A DNA stretch of 32,463 nucleotides from contig CALLYK010000158.1 of the NCBI GenBank assembly GCA_937858365.1, forward strand, positions 1 through 32,463, given 5' to 3'. Position numbers and translations under genes: made by a program. This document shows positions 19,424 to 25,966 of the stretch, in pieces. The DNA is from an uncultured Isosphaeraceae bacterium (GTDB taxonomy: Bacteria; Planctomycetota; Planctomycetia; Isosphaerales; Isosphaeraceae). Every line of letters begins with the position of its first letter. The stretch's first letter is position 1. The notes under the pieces are model-generated. The model made no database searches. It had not been told where the DNA came from and saw only the letters and a program-made list of their open reading frames with translations.

Positions 19424-19462
19424 GGCGGCCTCCTTCGTGGTGCGCGTTTCGACGTGATCGCC

Positions 19463-20539
19463 TTAAACGGTCAGTCGCGCGCCTGTGCCCGAGTCGAACC
19501 AAAGGGCCTTGGCGTAGTCGATCCGGGGCGTGACGCTCTCGCCGACCTTCCAGGTTTCGTCAGGCTGGGCGAGGCAATGCACGTCTCGCCGTCCGACCCG
19601 GACCGTGACGAGGTTCGTGGTGCCGACCCAGGAGACCTTCACGACCTCGCCTTTGGGTCGGTCGTCGGCGCGCGTGGGGACCACCGCCTCGGGTCGCAGA
19701 CCGAGGACGACCGAGCCGAAACTGCCGGGGATGCTCGCCGGAGGCGGCCAGCGCATCGCCTCGTCGAGGACGATCGAGCGGCTGTCTTCGTGGTCCTCCA
19801 TCCTCGCCATGAAGAAGACCATGGGCAAGGGGCTGAGGAGGTTGGCGACGAACTGATCGACGGGCGCCTCGGAGACCTCGCGCGGCGTCCCCATCTGGGC
19901 GATTCGGCCTTCCTTCATGACCACCACGCGATCGGCCAGCGCGAGCGCATCGGCCTGATCGTGCGTGACCATGATCATGCCCGCCCCACTCTTGCGATGA
20001 AGGCCCGCGAGTTCCGTTCGCAGCGTCAGTCGAAGCGGCGTGTCCAGGTTCGAGAGCGGCTCGTCGAGCAAGAAGACCTTGGGGTGTCGCAGGAAGGCCC
20101 GACCCAGCGCGACTCGCCGCCGCTGGCCCCCTGAGAGCTCCGATGGATACCGGCCGAGCATGCCGTCCAGGCCCATCACGAGGGCCGCTTCGTTCACGCC
20201 GCGCAGCACGTCGATGAACTTCGCGCCACGGGCCTGCAGCCCAAAGCCGAGGTTCTCGTACACCCGCAAATGAGGAAAGAGGGCCGTTTCTTGGAAGACC
20301 ATGGCGATGTCTCGGTCGCGAGGCGGGAGCGCGTCCAGGCGCCTTTGGTCCATCCAAATCTCGCCTTCGGTGGGTGATTCCAAACCGGCCACCAGACGCA
20401 AGAGCGTGCTCTTGCCCGCCCCGGAAGGACCCAAGATCACGATGAACTCGCCGTCTCGCACTTCGAGGTCGATCCCGTCGACCGCCATCACCTTGTTGGA
20501 AAAACGCTTCTTCAGTCCCCGCAACTTCAGGACCGCCAT
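19463..20539 (-). CDS. ABC transporter ATPase, MalK/UgpC type
   Basis: Nucleotide-binding subunit that powers solute import. Starting at ATG 20539 (358 aa; GAAGGGG lies upstream), it has Walker A GPSGAGKST (37-45), the Q-loop VFQETALFP, the signature LSGGQRRRVALGRA (from 135), Walker B VFLLDEPLSNLD (155-166), and the switch His193 in VTHDQ. Beyond residue 240 a TOBE/MOP-like regulatory domain follows, with the LGLRPEAV and W-x-G-TTNLV pattern of sugar importers (maltose, glycerol-phosphate, trehalose). No permease or binding protein gene is nearby, so the ATPase probably serves permeases encoded elsewhere. It is 39 bases upstream of the exported fusion gene and possibly cotranscribed. A longer in-frame start at 20617 exists but lacks support. 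Confidence 0.9.
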   Translation of the reverse strand: MAVLKLRGLKKRFSNKVMAVDGIDLEVRDGEFIVILGPSGAGKSTLLRLVAGLESPTEGEIWMDQRRLDALPPRDRDIAMVFQETALFPHLRVYENLGFGLQARGAKFIDVLRGVNEAALVMGLDGMLGRYPSELSGGQRRRVALGRAFLRHPKVFLLDEPLSNLDTPLRLTLRTELAGLHRKSGAGMIMVTHDQADALALADRVVVMKEGRIAQMGTPREVSEAPVDQFVANLLSPLPMVFFMARMEDHEDSRSIVLDEAMRWPPPASIPGSFGSVVLGLRPEAVVPTRADDRPKGEVVKVSWVGTTNLVTVRVGRRDVHCLAQPDETWKVGESVTPRIDYAKALWFDSGTGARLTV

Positions 20540-20677
20540 GAGCAACGTCCCCTTCCGACCCAGCGACCTCGCCCCGAACAGCGTAGGGCCTTGGGGCCGC
20601 TTGTCGCAAGTCGTCAAGGAACGCCTTGTCGGTCGGGCGCCGGGGGATTAGCCTGTTTTCTCACCGGAGGCACGACG

Positions 20678-21772
20678 ATGCGCGAAGTGATCAAGGCCGT
20701 CATCGAAACGCTTCGACTTGGGGGCGAAGTGATCGCCTGCCAGGTCGTGGACACACGCGGTTCGACCCCGCAGAAGGCCGGGGCGCTGATGCTTGTGCGC
20801 GACGACGGCAGTCAGGTCGGCACGCTGGGCGGCGGGTGCGTTGAACATGAGGTGAAGCTCAAGGCCCTTCGTCTTCGCGGGACGCCCGGTGCGGCCCGTT
20901 TCGAGTTCCTCCTGGACCATGACGAGGCTTGGGCCGACGGCCTCATTTGCGGCGGCAAGATGGTGATCGTGGCCGAGGCGTTTCAAGGCCCCCAAGCGCT
21001 CGCCTATTACCAGTCCCAAAACGCGCTGATCGAGGCGGGACGGGGCTTCACGGAAGCGGTTGTCGTGGACCCGGCACGCGCGGGTGACCTGCCCCTGGGC
21101 TCGCGTGCGCTCTTCGACCATGACGGGCGGCCCGTCGCGTCGCTTCCAGTCGAGACCGCCGAGGCGATCGACCGAGGTGTTGTCGAGCCCTTGGAAGGGC
21201 GCCCTCGACCGTCGGTGCGTGAAGGGGTCGCCACGCTGCCCGTCTTGCCGACGATCCGCCTGGTGATCGTGGGCGCCGGACACGTCGGCCAGGCGGTCGC
21301 CGAACTCGCCGAACGGGCCGATTTCGAGGTCTGGGTGATCGACGACCGGGACGAATACGCCAACGCCGATCGCTTCCCCAAGGCCGCGCGCATCATCGTC
21401 GGCCCGATCGATGAGGTCTTGCCGGCCCTTGAAGTCACAACATCGACTTATGCGTTGATCGTCACACGAGGCCACGGCCACGATCAGGAGGCGCTTTATT
21501 ACTTGGCACCCACCGCCGCGCCTTATGTCGGGCTCCTGGGCAGTAAGAGGAAGGTCCGCTTGTTGTTCGACGGCGCGCGGCAAGCGGGCGTCTCGGCAGA
21601 GCGTTTGGCCCGCGTCTCGGCCCCCGTGGGATTGGAGATTGGCTCGCAAACGGTCCCGGAAATCGCGGTGAGCATCGTGGGCGAGATGATCGCCAAACGC
21701 AATCTGGGAGGAAGGCCCCTCAAGCAAGGCGTGCGTCATCGCCCCGCCGCGCCGGCGGAGGTGGACGGTTGA
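20678..21772 (+). CDS. XdhC/CoxI-family molybdenum-enzyme maturation protein
   Basis: XdhC/CoxI-type factors bind molybdenum cofactor and assist its sulfuration and insertion into xanthine-dehydrogenase-family enzymes. The 364-residue protein has the N-terminal XdhC_CoxI region (VVDTRGSTPQKAGALMLV, then LGGGCVE with Cys54) and a C-terminal Rossmann-type XdhC_C domain (VIVGAGHVGQAVAELA, then VTRGHGHDQEALYYL and YVGLLGSKRK). CCGGAGG seven bases before ATG 20678 fixes the start. It is divergent from the ABC ATPase and overlaps the next gene by four bases (TTGA). No molybdenum hydroxylase subunit is in the window. Confidence 0.93.
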   Translation: MREVIKAVIETLRLGGEVIACQVVDTRGSTPQKAGALMLVRDDGSQVGTLGGGCVEHEVKLKALRLRGTPGAARFEFLLDHDEAWADGLICGGKMVIVAEAFQGPQALAYYQSQNALIEAGRGFTEAVVVDPARAGDLPLGSRALFDHDGRPVASLPVETAEAIDRGVVEPLEGRPRPSVREGVATLPVLPTIRLVIVGAGHVGQAVAELAERADFEVWVIDDRDEYANADRFPKAARIIVGPIDEVLPALEVTTSTYALIVTRGHGHDQEALYYLAPTAAPYVGLLGSKRKVRLLFDGARQAGVSAERLARVSAPVGLEIGSQTVPEIAVSIVGEMIAKRNLGGRPLKQGVRHRPAAPAEVDG

Positions 21773-22386
21773 CGAACGCCAACGTGCCGGCGCTGGTGCC
21801 CTCGGCCGGACACTCGACACGGATGGGCCGACCCAAGCTCGTCTTGCCTCTCGCCGACGGCAAGACGGTCATCGGGCGACTGGTCCGGGCCCTCCGCGAG
21901 GGAGGCGCGACGCCGGTCATCGTCATCGTTCCCCCTTCAGCGCAGGAAGGGGCCGACATCTTGAAGGAAGAGGCCCAAGGCGCGGGGGCGACGGTCGTCG
22001 TTTGCGCTGGACCAACGGCCGACATGCGCGCGACCGTCGAAGTGGGATTACGATCGCTGACGGATGAGTACCCCGGGGTCTTGTTGGTCCCCGGAGACTC
22101 GCCGGGCGTCACGGCGCCGCTGGTCAGCGCCGTGCTTGAAGCGTTCCGCGCCGAGCCGGGACGCATCGTCGTGCCCGTCTTCCAAGGCCGGCGCGGACAC
22201 CCGATCGCTCTTCCCATGCGCGTCTGCCGGCGGGTCGCCTCGCTCCCCTACGGAAAAGGCATCAACGCCTTGGTACGCGATATAAATGAAGATGTGAATC
22301 TACTTGAATGCACAAACATGGGGTCGGTCGAAGACCTGGACACGCCTGAAGATTATGCGTGGTGGCTTTCGCGTGGCCAAGGCTGA
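21769..22386 (+). CDS. MobA/MocA-like molybdopterin nucleotidyltransferase
   Basis: NTP-transferase-3 family protein of 205 residues, likely converting molybdenum cofactor to its cytosine (or guanine) dinucleotide form for a molybdenum hydroxylase. The nucleotide-binding loop is PSAGHSTRMGRPKLVLPL, a slight variant of LAAGxSxRMGxxK, and the metal-binding Asp appears in LLVPGDSPGV. RRGHPIALP and INALVRD match the usual C-terminal pattern. The start is a TTG overlapping the xdhC stop, with GGCGGAGG seven bases upstream, so translation is coupled to xdhC. XdhC together with MocA is a recurring maturation pair. The substrate nucleotide cannot be decided here. Confidence 0.88.
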   Translation: MTNANVPALVPSAGHSTRMGRPKLVLPLADGKTVIGRLVRALREGGATPVIVIVPPSAQEGADILKEEAQGAGATVVVCAGPTADMRATVEVGLRSLTDEYPGVLLVPGDSPGVTAPLVSAVLEAFRAEPGRIVVPVFQGRRGHPIALPMRVCRRVASLPYGKGINALVRDINEDVNLLECTNMGSVEDLDTPEDYAWWLSRGQG

Positions 22387-22448
22387 CACGGGGGCTGGAT
22401 GTTGACTGGCCGGCGCCCCGTGCCCGCTTGGGTGAGTTCGTCGGCGAC

Positions 22449-23096
22449 CTATCGGCCGTTTGGATGCGCGTGGGCGGTCGCCGGACCGTGCTGGACGCGC
22501 TGGATTTGCGAGAGTCGATTGACGACGTCGCGGAGGACGTCGATGGGTGACTGGGTGGCGTCAATGTCGCAAATGATCGAGGGGTCGTAGAAGCTCAGGG
22601 TCTGCATGGTTTCGTCGTTGTAGACGCGCATTCGTTTGCGGATGACCTCGTCGTTCATGTCGTCGAGGCGGTTTTCGCGGAGGGCCCGGACCTTGAGGCG
22701 GTCGATGGCCTCGCGGACGTCGCGGACGACCAGGTGGAAGATCTGGATCACGTCGAGCATGGGCTCCATGATCTCGGCCTGGCCGTAGTTGCGTGGGATA
22801 CCGTCGAGGACGAGGGTGGTCCGCCCTGGGATCAAGAATTCTTGCAGTTCGAGGACTTGGATATGTCGTTGATAAATGCGGATGGTCAACTCGTCGGGGA
22901 CCATCATCCCCTGCGACGTGTACTGACCGATCTCGCGCCCGAGGGAGCCATACTTGGGGAGCTTGCGGAAGACGTCGCCACTGGAGACGTGGACCAGGTC
23001 CGGCAGTTGACCGAGGACGGAGCCCTGGGTCCCCTTGCCGCTACCGGGCATGCCGAAGAGAAGGATGGTCCGATACTGGGAGGGCGTCTCGTCCAT
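22449..23096 (-). CDS. Adenylate kinase / short-LID nucleoside monophosphate kinase
   Basis: P-loop kinase that equilibrates NMP and NDP using ATP. The 215-residue protein has the P-loop GMPGSGKGTQ (15-24), SSGDVFRK, the NMP-binding segment, LVLDGIPRN (normally DGFPR), and a short LID: VRALRENRLDDMNDEVIRKR rather than the long, often zinc-binding, LID of most bacterial Adk. The pattern is closer to short-form UMP/CMP or eukaryotic-type kinases, so the substrate may be AMP, UMP or CMP. The ATG at 23096 has GAGG nine bases upstream. It is convergent with the mocA-like gene and divergent from rpsT. The C-terminal 20 residues look disordered. Confidence 0.85.
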   Translation of the reverse strand: MDETPSQYRTILLFGMPGSGKGTQGSVLGQLPDLVHVSSGDVFRKLPKYGSLGREIGQYTSQGMMVPDELTIRIYQRHIQVLELQEFLIPGRTTLVLDGIPRNYGQAEIMEPMLDVIQIFHLVVRDVREAIDRLKVRALRENRLDDMNDEVIRKRMRVYNDETMQTLSFYDPSIICDIDATQSPIDVLRDVVNRLSQIQRVQHGPATAHAHPNGR

Positions 23097-23288
23097 TGCA
23101 TCGACCTCGCGAAAGGAATCGGAGACTCAACCCAACGTCGGGTCGTCGTACCGCGGCGGCTCGCGTCGGGTCGGGTCATCTGACTGACGACAAACGCCTA
23201 TTGTTTCCCGTCCATGCTGCGAACGCAACAGAAATCATCGGGGCCACGGCGCGGAAGACCCCCTCAGGAACTTGGGCGCGATCGCGCC

Positions 23289-23317
23289 TTGTCAGGGAAG
23301 GCCCGATCCGTCAAAAT
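23289..23317 (+). promoter_or_regulatory. Promoter of rpsT
   Basis: TTGTCA (23289-23294), a 17-base spacer and CAAAAT (23312-23317), which fits sigma-70 boxes with one mismatch at -35 and two at -10. Transcription would begin near 23324, giving a leader of about 50 bases before rpsT. Confidence 0.5.
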
Positions 23318-23372
23318 ACGGTTTTCCCCGAAATCGGTCCGTTTCCGTTTGAGGAGTCTGCCGAGACCCGCC

Positions 23373-23654
23373 ATGCCGAACACGCCCTCCGCGATCAAGC
23401 GCTTGAAGCAAAGTCAGAAGCGCCGCCTGCGCAATCGAGTCGCCCGCAAGATCATCAAGACATACAACAAACGGACCCTCGCCGCCGTGGCCGCCAAGGA
23501 ATTTGAGCGGGCCGACACCGAGTTCCGGGCCACCATCTCCAAGCTCGACAAGGCCCGCGCCCGCCGTGTCTTGCACCCGAACACCGCGTCGAGGCGCAAG
23601 GCCAAACTCACCCGCGACTACCACGCGGCCGTCGCCAAGGCCAAGTCGTCGTGA
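23373..23654 (+). CDS. rpsT: Small ribosomal subunit protein S20
   Basis: Binds 16S rRNA early in 30S assembly. The 93-residue Lys/Arg-rich helical protein starts MPNTPSAIKRLKQSQKRRL and contains the family pattern NRVARKIIKTYNKR, with HPNTASRRKAKLTR at the C-terminus; length and basic character are typical. The start at 23373 matches the family N-terminus. The best Shine-Dalgarno, GAGGAG at 23351-23356, is 16 bases away, which is longer than usual. An in-frame upstream extension to 23214 would be unlike S20. Confidence 0.95.
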   Translation: MPNTPSAIKRLKQSQKRRLRNRVARKIIKTYNKRTLAAVAAKEFERADTEFRATISKLDKARARRVLHPNTASRRKAKLTRDYHAAVAKAKSS

Positions 23655-23701
23655 CCCATTGGCACCGTCGTGCCTTCATCCAAGCAGATGCCCAAGATTG
23701 G

Positions 23702-23726
23702 CCTGGTCGGTCCCGCTGGGACCAGG
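23702..23726 (+). terminator. Hairpin between rpsT and the endonuclease-like gene
   Basis: Two mutually exclusive stems share this sequence: GGTCCC/GGGACC around a GCT loop (23709-23723), and CCTGGTC/GACCAGG (23702-23726) around it. There is no T run, so it may be a weak terminator, an attenuator, or an mRNA-processing structure eight bases before the next ATG, where it could also hide the ribosome-binding site. A second small stem, GGCAC/GTGCC, lies at 23661-23674. Confidence 0.35.
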
Positions 23727-23733
23727 TCGAACC

Positions 23734-24405
23734 ATGCCGCGATTCGGCGAACAGACCGAGGCCCTGCTGACGGCCCTTCGACCCCTCTCCCAGGTGGTCG
23801 AAGCGTCGTCGCCGAGTCTTAGGCGTTTGGTCTTGGCCTTTCTGGACCGGACCGACGATCGCGATTGGCAGGCCCTCTGTGACGCCGGCTTGACCACGAC
23901 CGAAGACCTCGCCCAAGCCAATCCACGCTCGATCCAGGAAGCGTTCGAAGGGGCCGGCCGACGACTGACCATCGTCGAGGCCAAAGGTCTACGTGACCTC
24001 GCGGCCTGGCTGATGGCGACATGCGGAGGCGACTTCGAGGGGCTGACGGACCTCCCCACGGAACGTCTTCGCGAGGACTTACGCGCCATTCGCGGCGTGG
24101 GGCCCGCCGCGGCCGATCGCCTATTGCTGGAGGGACTCACCCGCCCGACGCTTCCCGTGGAACGAGGCGCCTATCGGGTCGCCTTGCGTCACGGCTGGCT
24201 CGACACGACCGCCGACTACGACGAGGCCCGCGCACTTCTGGAAAGCGCGTCCGAGGTGGTCAACGACCTCAAGGTCATCCGCGATGGCCTGGCGATCGTG
24301 GCCCGCAAACACTGTCGCCCGGCGCATTCTCGGTGCGATGGTTGTCCCCTTCAGCCCCTTCTTGGTCCGGAAGGGCCAGTCGCCCTTGAGGAACGTGAAA
24401 GTTAA
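23734..24405 (+). CDS. Degenerate endonuclease III-like HhH-GPD protein
   Basis: Has the HhH-GPD architecture of the Nth/MutY base-excision glycosylases (223 aa), with helix-hairpin-helix RAIRGVGPAAADRLLL near 117-132 and a C-terminal Cys cluster. Catalytic positions differ: the lysine that normally follows GVGR is Ala125 (GVGPAAA), and the Asp of VDTHVxRV is Glu143 (VERGAYRV). The iron-sulfur cluster motif C-x6-C-x2-C-x5-C has the first three cysteines (C194, C201, C204), but the fourth position is Leu210. It is therefore probably not a standard glycosylase/lyase; it may be a non-catalytic DNA-binding or structural paralogue, or use different chemistry. The start at 23734 fits the family. 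It follows rpsT after 79 bases. Confidence 0.8.
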   Translation: MPRFGEQTEALLTALRPLSQVVEASSPSLRRLVLAFLDRTDDRDWQALCDAGLTTTEDLAQANPRSIQEAFEGAGRRLTIVEAKGLRDLAAWLMATCGGDFEGLTDLPTERLREDLRAIRGVGPAAADRLLLEGLTRPTLPVERGAYRVALRHGWLDTTADYDEARALLESASEVVNDLKVIRDGLAIVARKHCRPAHSRCDGCPLQPLLGPEGPVALEERES

Positions 24406-24452
24406 GGCGCGGCGGGGACCTTGACCCGCGTCATCGGCCGTTTTTCGCCTGC

Positions 24453-24480
24453 TTGCAATTCGTGTCTTGTTCGCTACAAT
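24453..24480 (+). promoter_or_regulatory. Strong sigma-70-like promoter
   Basis: TTGCAA (24453-24458), a 16-base spacer and TACAAT (24475-24480), one of the best promoter matches in the window. It faces right, 243 bases before the antitoxin-like gene, in an otherwise gene-free interval (24406-24723). Transcription should start near 24487, so a long leader or a separate small RNA is implied. Confidence 0.6.
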
Positions 24481-24493
24481 GCGTCAGGTTGGC

Positions 24494-24533
24494 GAGACCC
24501 TCGCACGTGTCGTGGGTCTCTTCCCTTTCTTTC
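24494..24533 (+). terminator. Terminator-like hairpin just after the promoter
   Basis: GAGACCC (24494-24500) pairs perfectly with GGGTCTC (24514-24520) across a 13-base loop containing CACGTG, and is followed by the pyrimidine tract TTCCCTTTCTTTC. It starts about seven bases after the expected transcription start, so transcripts may end after roughly 45 bases or be attenuated before the downstream gene. The rest of 24534-24723 shows no gene. Confidence 0.4.
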
Positions 24534-24723
24534 AGCGGGCGGCCCCCCCCTTATTCTGGCTCGACGGTCATCGTCGGCCCCGCCCCGAACCACTCGGTTA
24601 AGCACGTTCGTACATTGCCGTCCCTACCCGAAGACCAATTCCACGGGACGGGTCTCGAACTCGTCGCACCTTTTGACTCGGGACGACCACGATGAGGGGC
24701 CCGGTGACCTGGGCCTGGGATCG

Positions 24724-25032
24724 ATGACGGACCACAATGGCCACTCCCCCGTTCGGATCATCGGTAGCCGTGAGCTCCATCAGGGCCTGCCGGGGATCTT
24801 GGAAGAGCTGAAGAAGGGCGAAGTGCGCTATGTGCTCACCGTCCACGGCAAGCCGCGCGCGGTGCTGGTCGGGGCGGAGTCGTATTTGAAGATGACCCTC
24901 GACCGACATGACGACCCGACCGAGGCCCTGGTGGGGTTGCAGCTTAGCGCGCTTTTGGGGGGCGAATCGGGCCTGTCCTTGGAAGTGCTGGGCAAAGCGT
25001 TCGAGCACCCGAAACGGGCCGAGGAGACCTGA
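24724..25032 (+). CDS. Phd/YefM-family antitoxin-like protein without visible toxin
   Basis: 102 residues with the N-terminal Phd/YefM pattern: VRIIGSRELHQGLPGILEEL, then a short acidic/basic helix and YVLTVHGKPRAVLVGAESYLKM, the beta-hairpin and helix that bind DNA in this family. The C-terminus (about 40 residues, ending in KAFEHPKRAEET) would be the toxin-neutralising arm in a complete module. No ParE/RelE, Doc or PIN toxin frame is visible on either side; the next gene is a coiled-coil protein. It may therefore be an orphan antitoxin or a stand-alone regulator. The start ATG at 24724 is the first in-frame Met of the domain; the Shine-Dalgarno is weak. The longer in-frame start at 24421 would read through the promoter and hairpin. 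Confidence 0.75.
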   Translation: MTDHNGHSPVRIIGSRELHQGLPGILEELKKGEVRYVLTVHGKPRAVLVGAESYLKMTLDRHDDPTEALVGLQLSALLGGESGLSLEVLGKAFEHPKRAEET

Positions 25033-25199
25033 GGCCGGGCGTCGGTCCCAAGGGTGGCGAATCCGGCCCATTTGGGGACGAGTGGCCCCTTGCGGACGAC
25101 TCATCGCATCGGATAGAAGGAAGGATGTGATTGCGACCGAGGTGGTCGGACCCGAGGTCGGCATCGGTTCTTTGATCGGATGCGCGGGGTTGCCCGACA

Positions 25200-25213
25200 C
25201 GATCGGCCGATCG
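25200..25213. repeat. Perfect 14-base palindrome, possible operator
   Basis: CGATCGGCCGATCG is an exact inverted repeat in the gap (25033-25278) between the antitoxin-like gene and the coiled-coil gene. It may be an operator for the Phd-like protein or only chance in GC-rich DNA. Nothing else is recognised in this 246-base gap apart from AGTGAGG, the ribosome-binding site at its end. Confidence 0.3.
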
Positions 25214-25278
25214 AGTCGTGTCCATGTTGATCAGTCTTCCCGGATCATCGTACCGGCCCTGGACCAAGTGAGGTCGCG

Positions 25279-25881
25279 GTGGCACTTAAGGATGCAAGTC
25301 CGACCCCAGTCCGACTCGATTCCGACTTCGTGAGAAAGTACCAAGAGCTCCTGCGCGAGCATGACCGGCTCAAGGCCCTAAGGAACGGCCCGGAGTCGGC
25401 TGGGACTGCGGTCGGTCCGGACCCAACCAAGGTCCGGGAGCTGGAAGACCTGTTGAAAGCCGTCAAACAAGAGAACGCCGAGTTACGCGAGGAAAGCAAG
25501 AAGAAGGACGACAGGATCAAGGACCTCGAGGCCCAACCGGCAACCGCGCCGGCCGAATTGGAGCAGATGAGGAAGGCGCTGTCGGAAGCCAAAGAGACTT
25601 GCTCCGCTCTCCAGTCCAAATTGACGGAGACCAAGCAAGACCTTGAAGACGCCTTGAAACAGGTCGGGAAGGTCCAACAGCTTGAAGTGGCCCTCGCGCA
25701 AGCATCAAAGCGGATCGCGGAGCTTGAGGCTAGACGCGACCCGGACTTTATAAGAGACCTTAAAGAACAGCTTTCCTCGGCGAGAAGCACAATCGACGAG
25801 TATAAGAGGCAACTGAGAGAAAAGATCGCCGAGGCCGACAAATGGCATCGCATGGCAACGTCCGCCGGCGCGAGCCCGTGA
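25279..25881 (+). CDS. Coiled-coil protein of unknown function
   Basis: A 200-residue soluble protein dominated by heptad-patterned, highly charged helix from about residue 15 to 190, with a break near 85-95 (QPATAPAELEQ) and another near 150. The helix contains many Glu/Lys/Ala/Leu heptads such as VRELEDLLKAVKQENAELRE. No signal peptide, membrane helix or enzyme motif is seen. It starts at GTG with AGTGAGG five bases upstream and is followed after 85 bases by the zinc-ribbon/GrpE-like gene on the same strand, so it is probably the first gene of the Hsp70-like operon. GrpE dimers are also built on long coiled coils, so this could be a partner or scaffold; that is a guess from context. Confidence 0.7.
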   Translation: MALKDASPTPVRLDSDFVRKYQELLREHDRLKALRNGPESAGTAVGPDPTKVRELEDLLKAVKQENAELREESKKKDDRIKDLEAQPATAPAELEQMRKALSEAKETCSALQSKLTETKQDLEDALKQVGKVQQLEVALAQASKRIAELEARRDPDFIRDLKEQLSSARSTIDEYKRQLREKIAEADKWHRMATSAGASP

Positions 25882-25966
25882 GAGCGACCTAAAAGCATCT
25901 CGGCGACAAGCCGCTTAAATTGTTCCTTCATTCCCAGAAACGAACGCGACTTCGAGGCGGCCTCTC

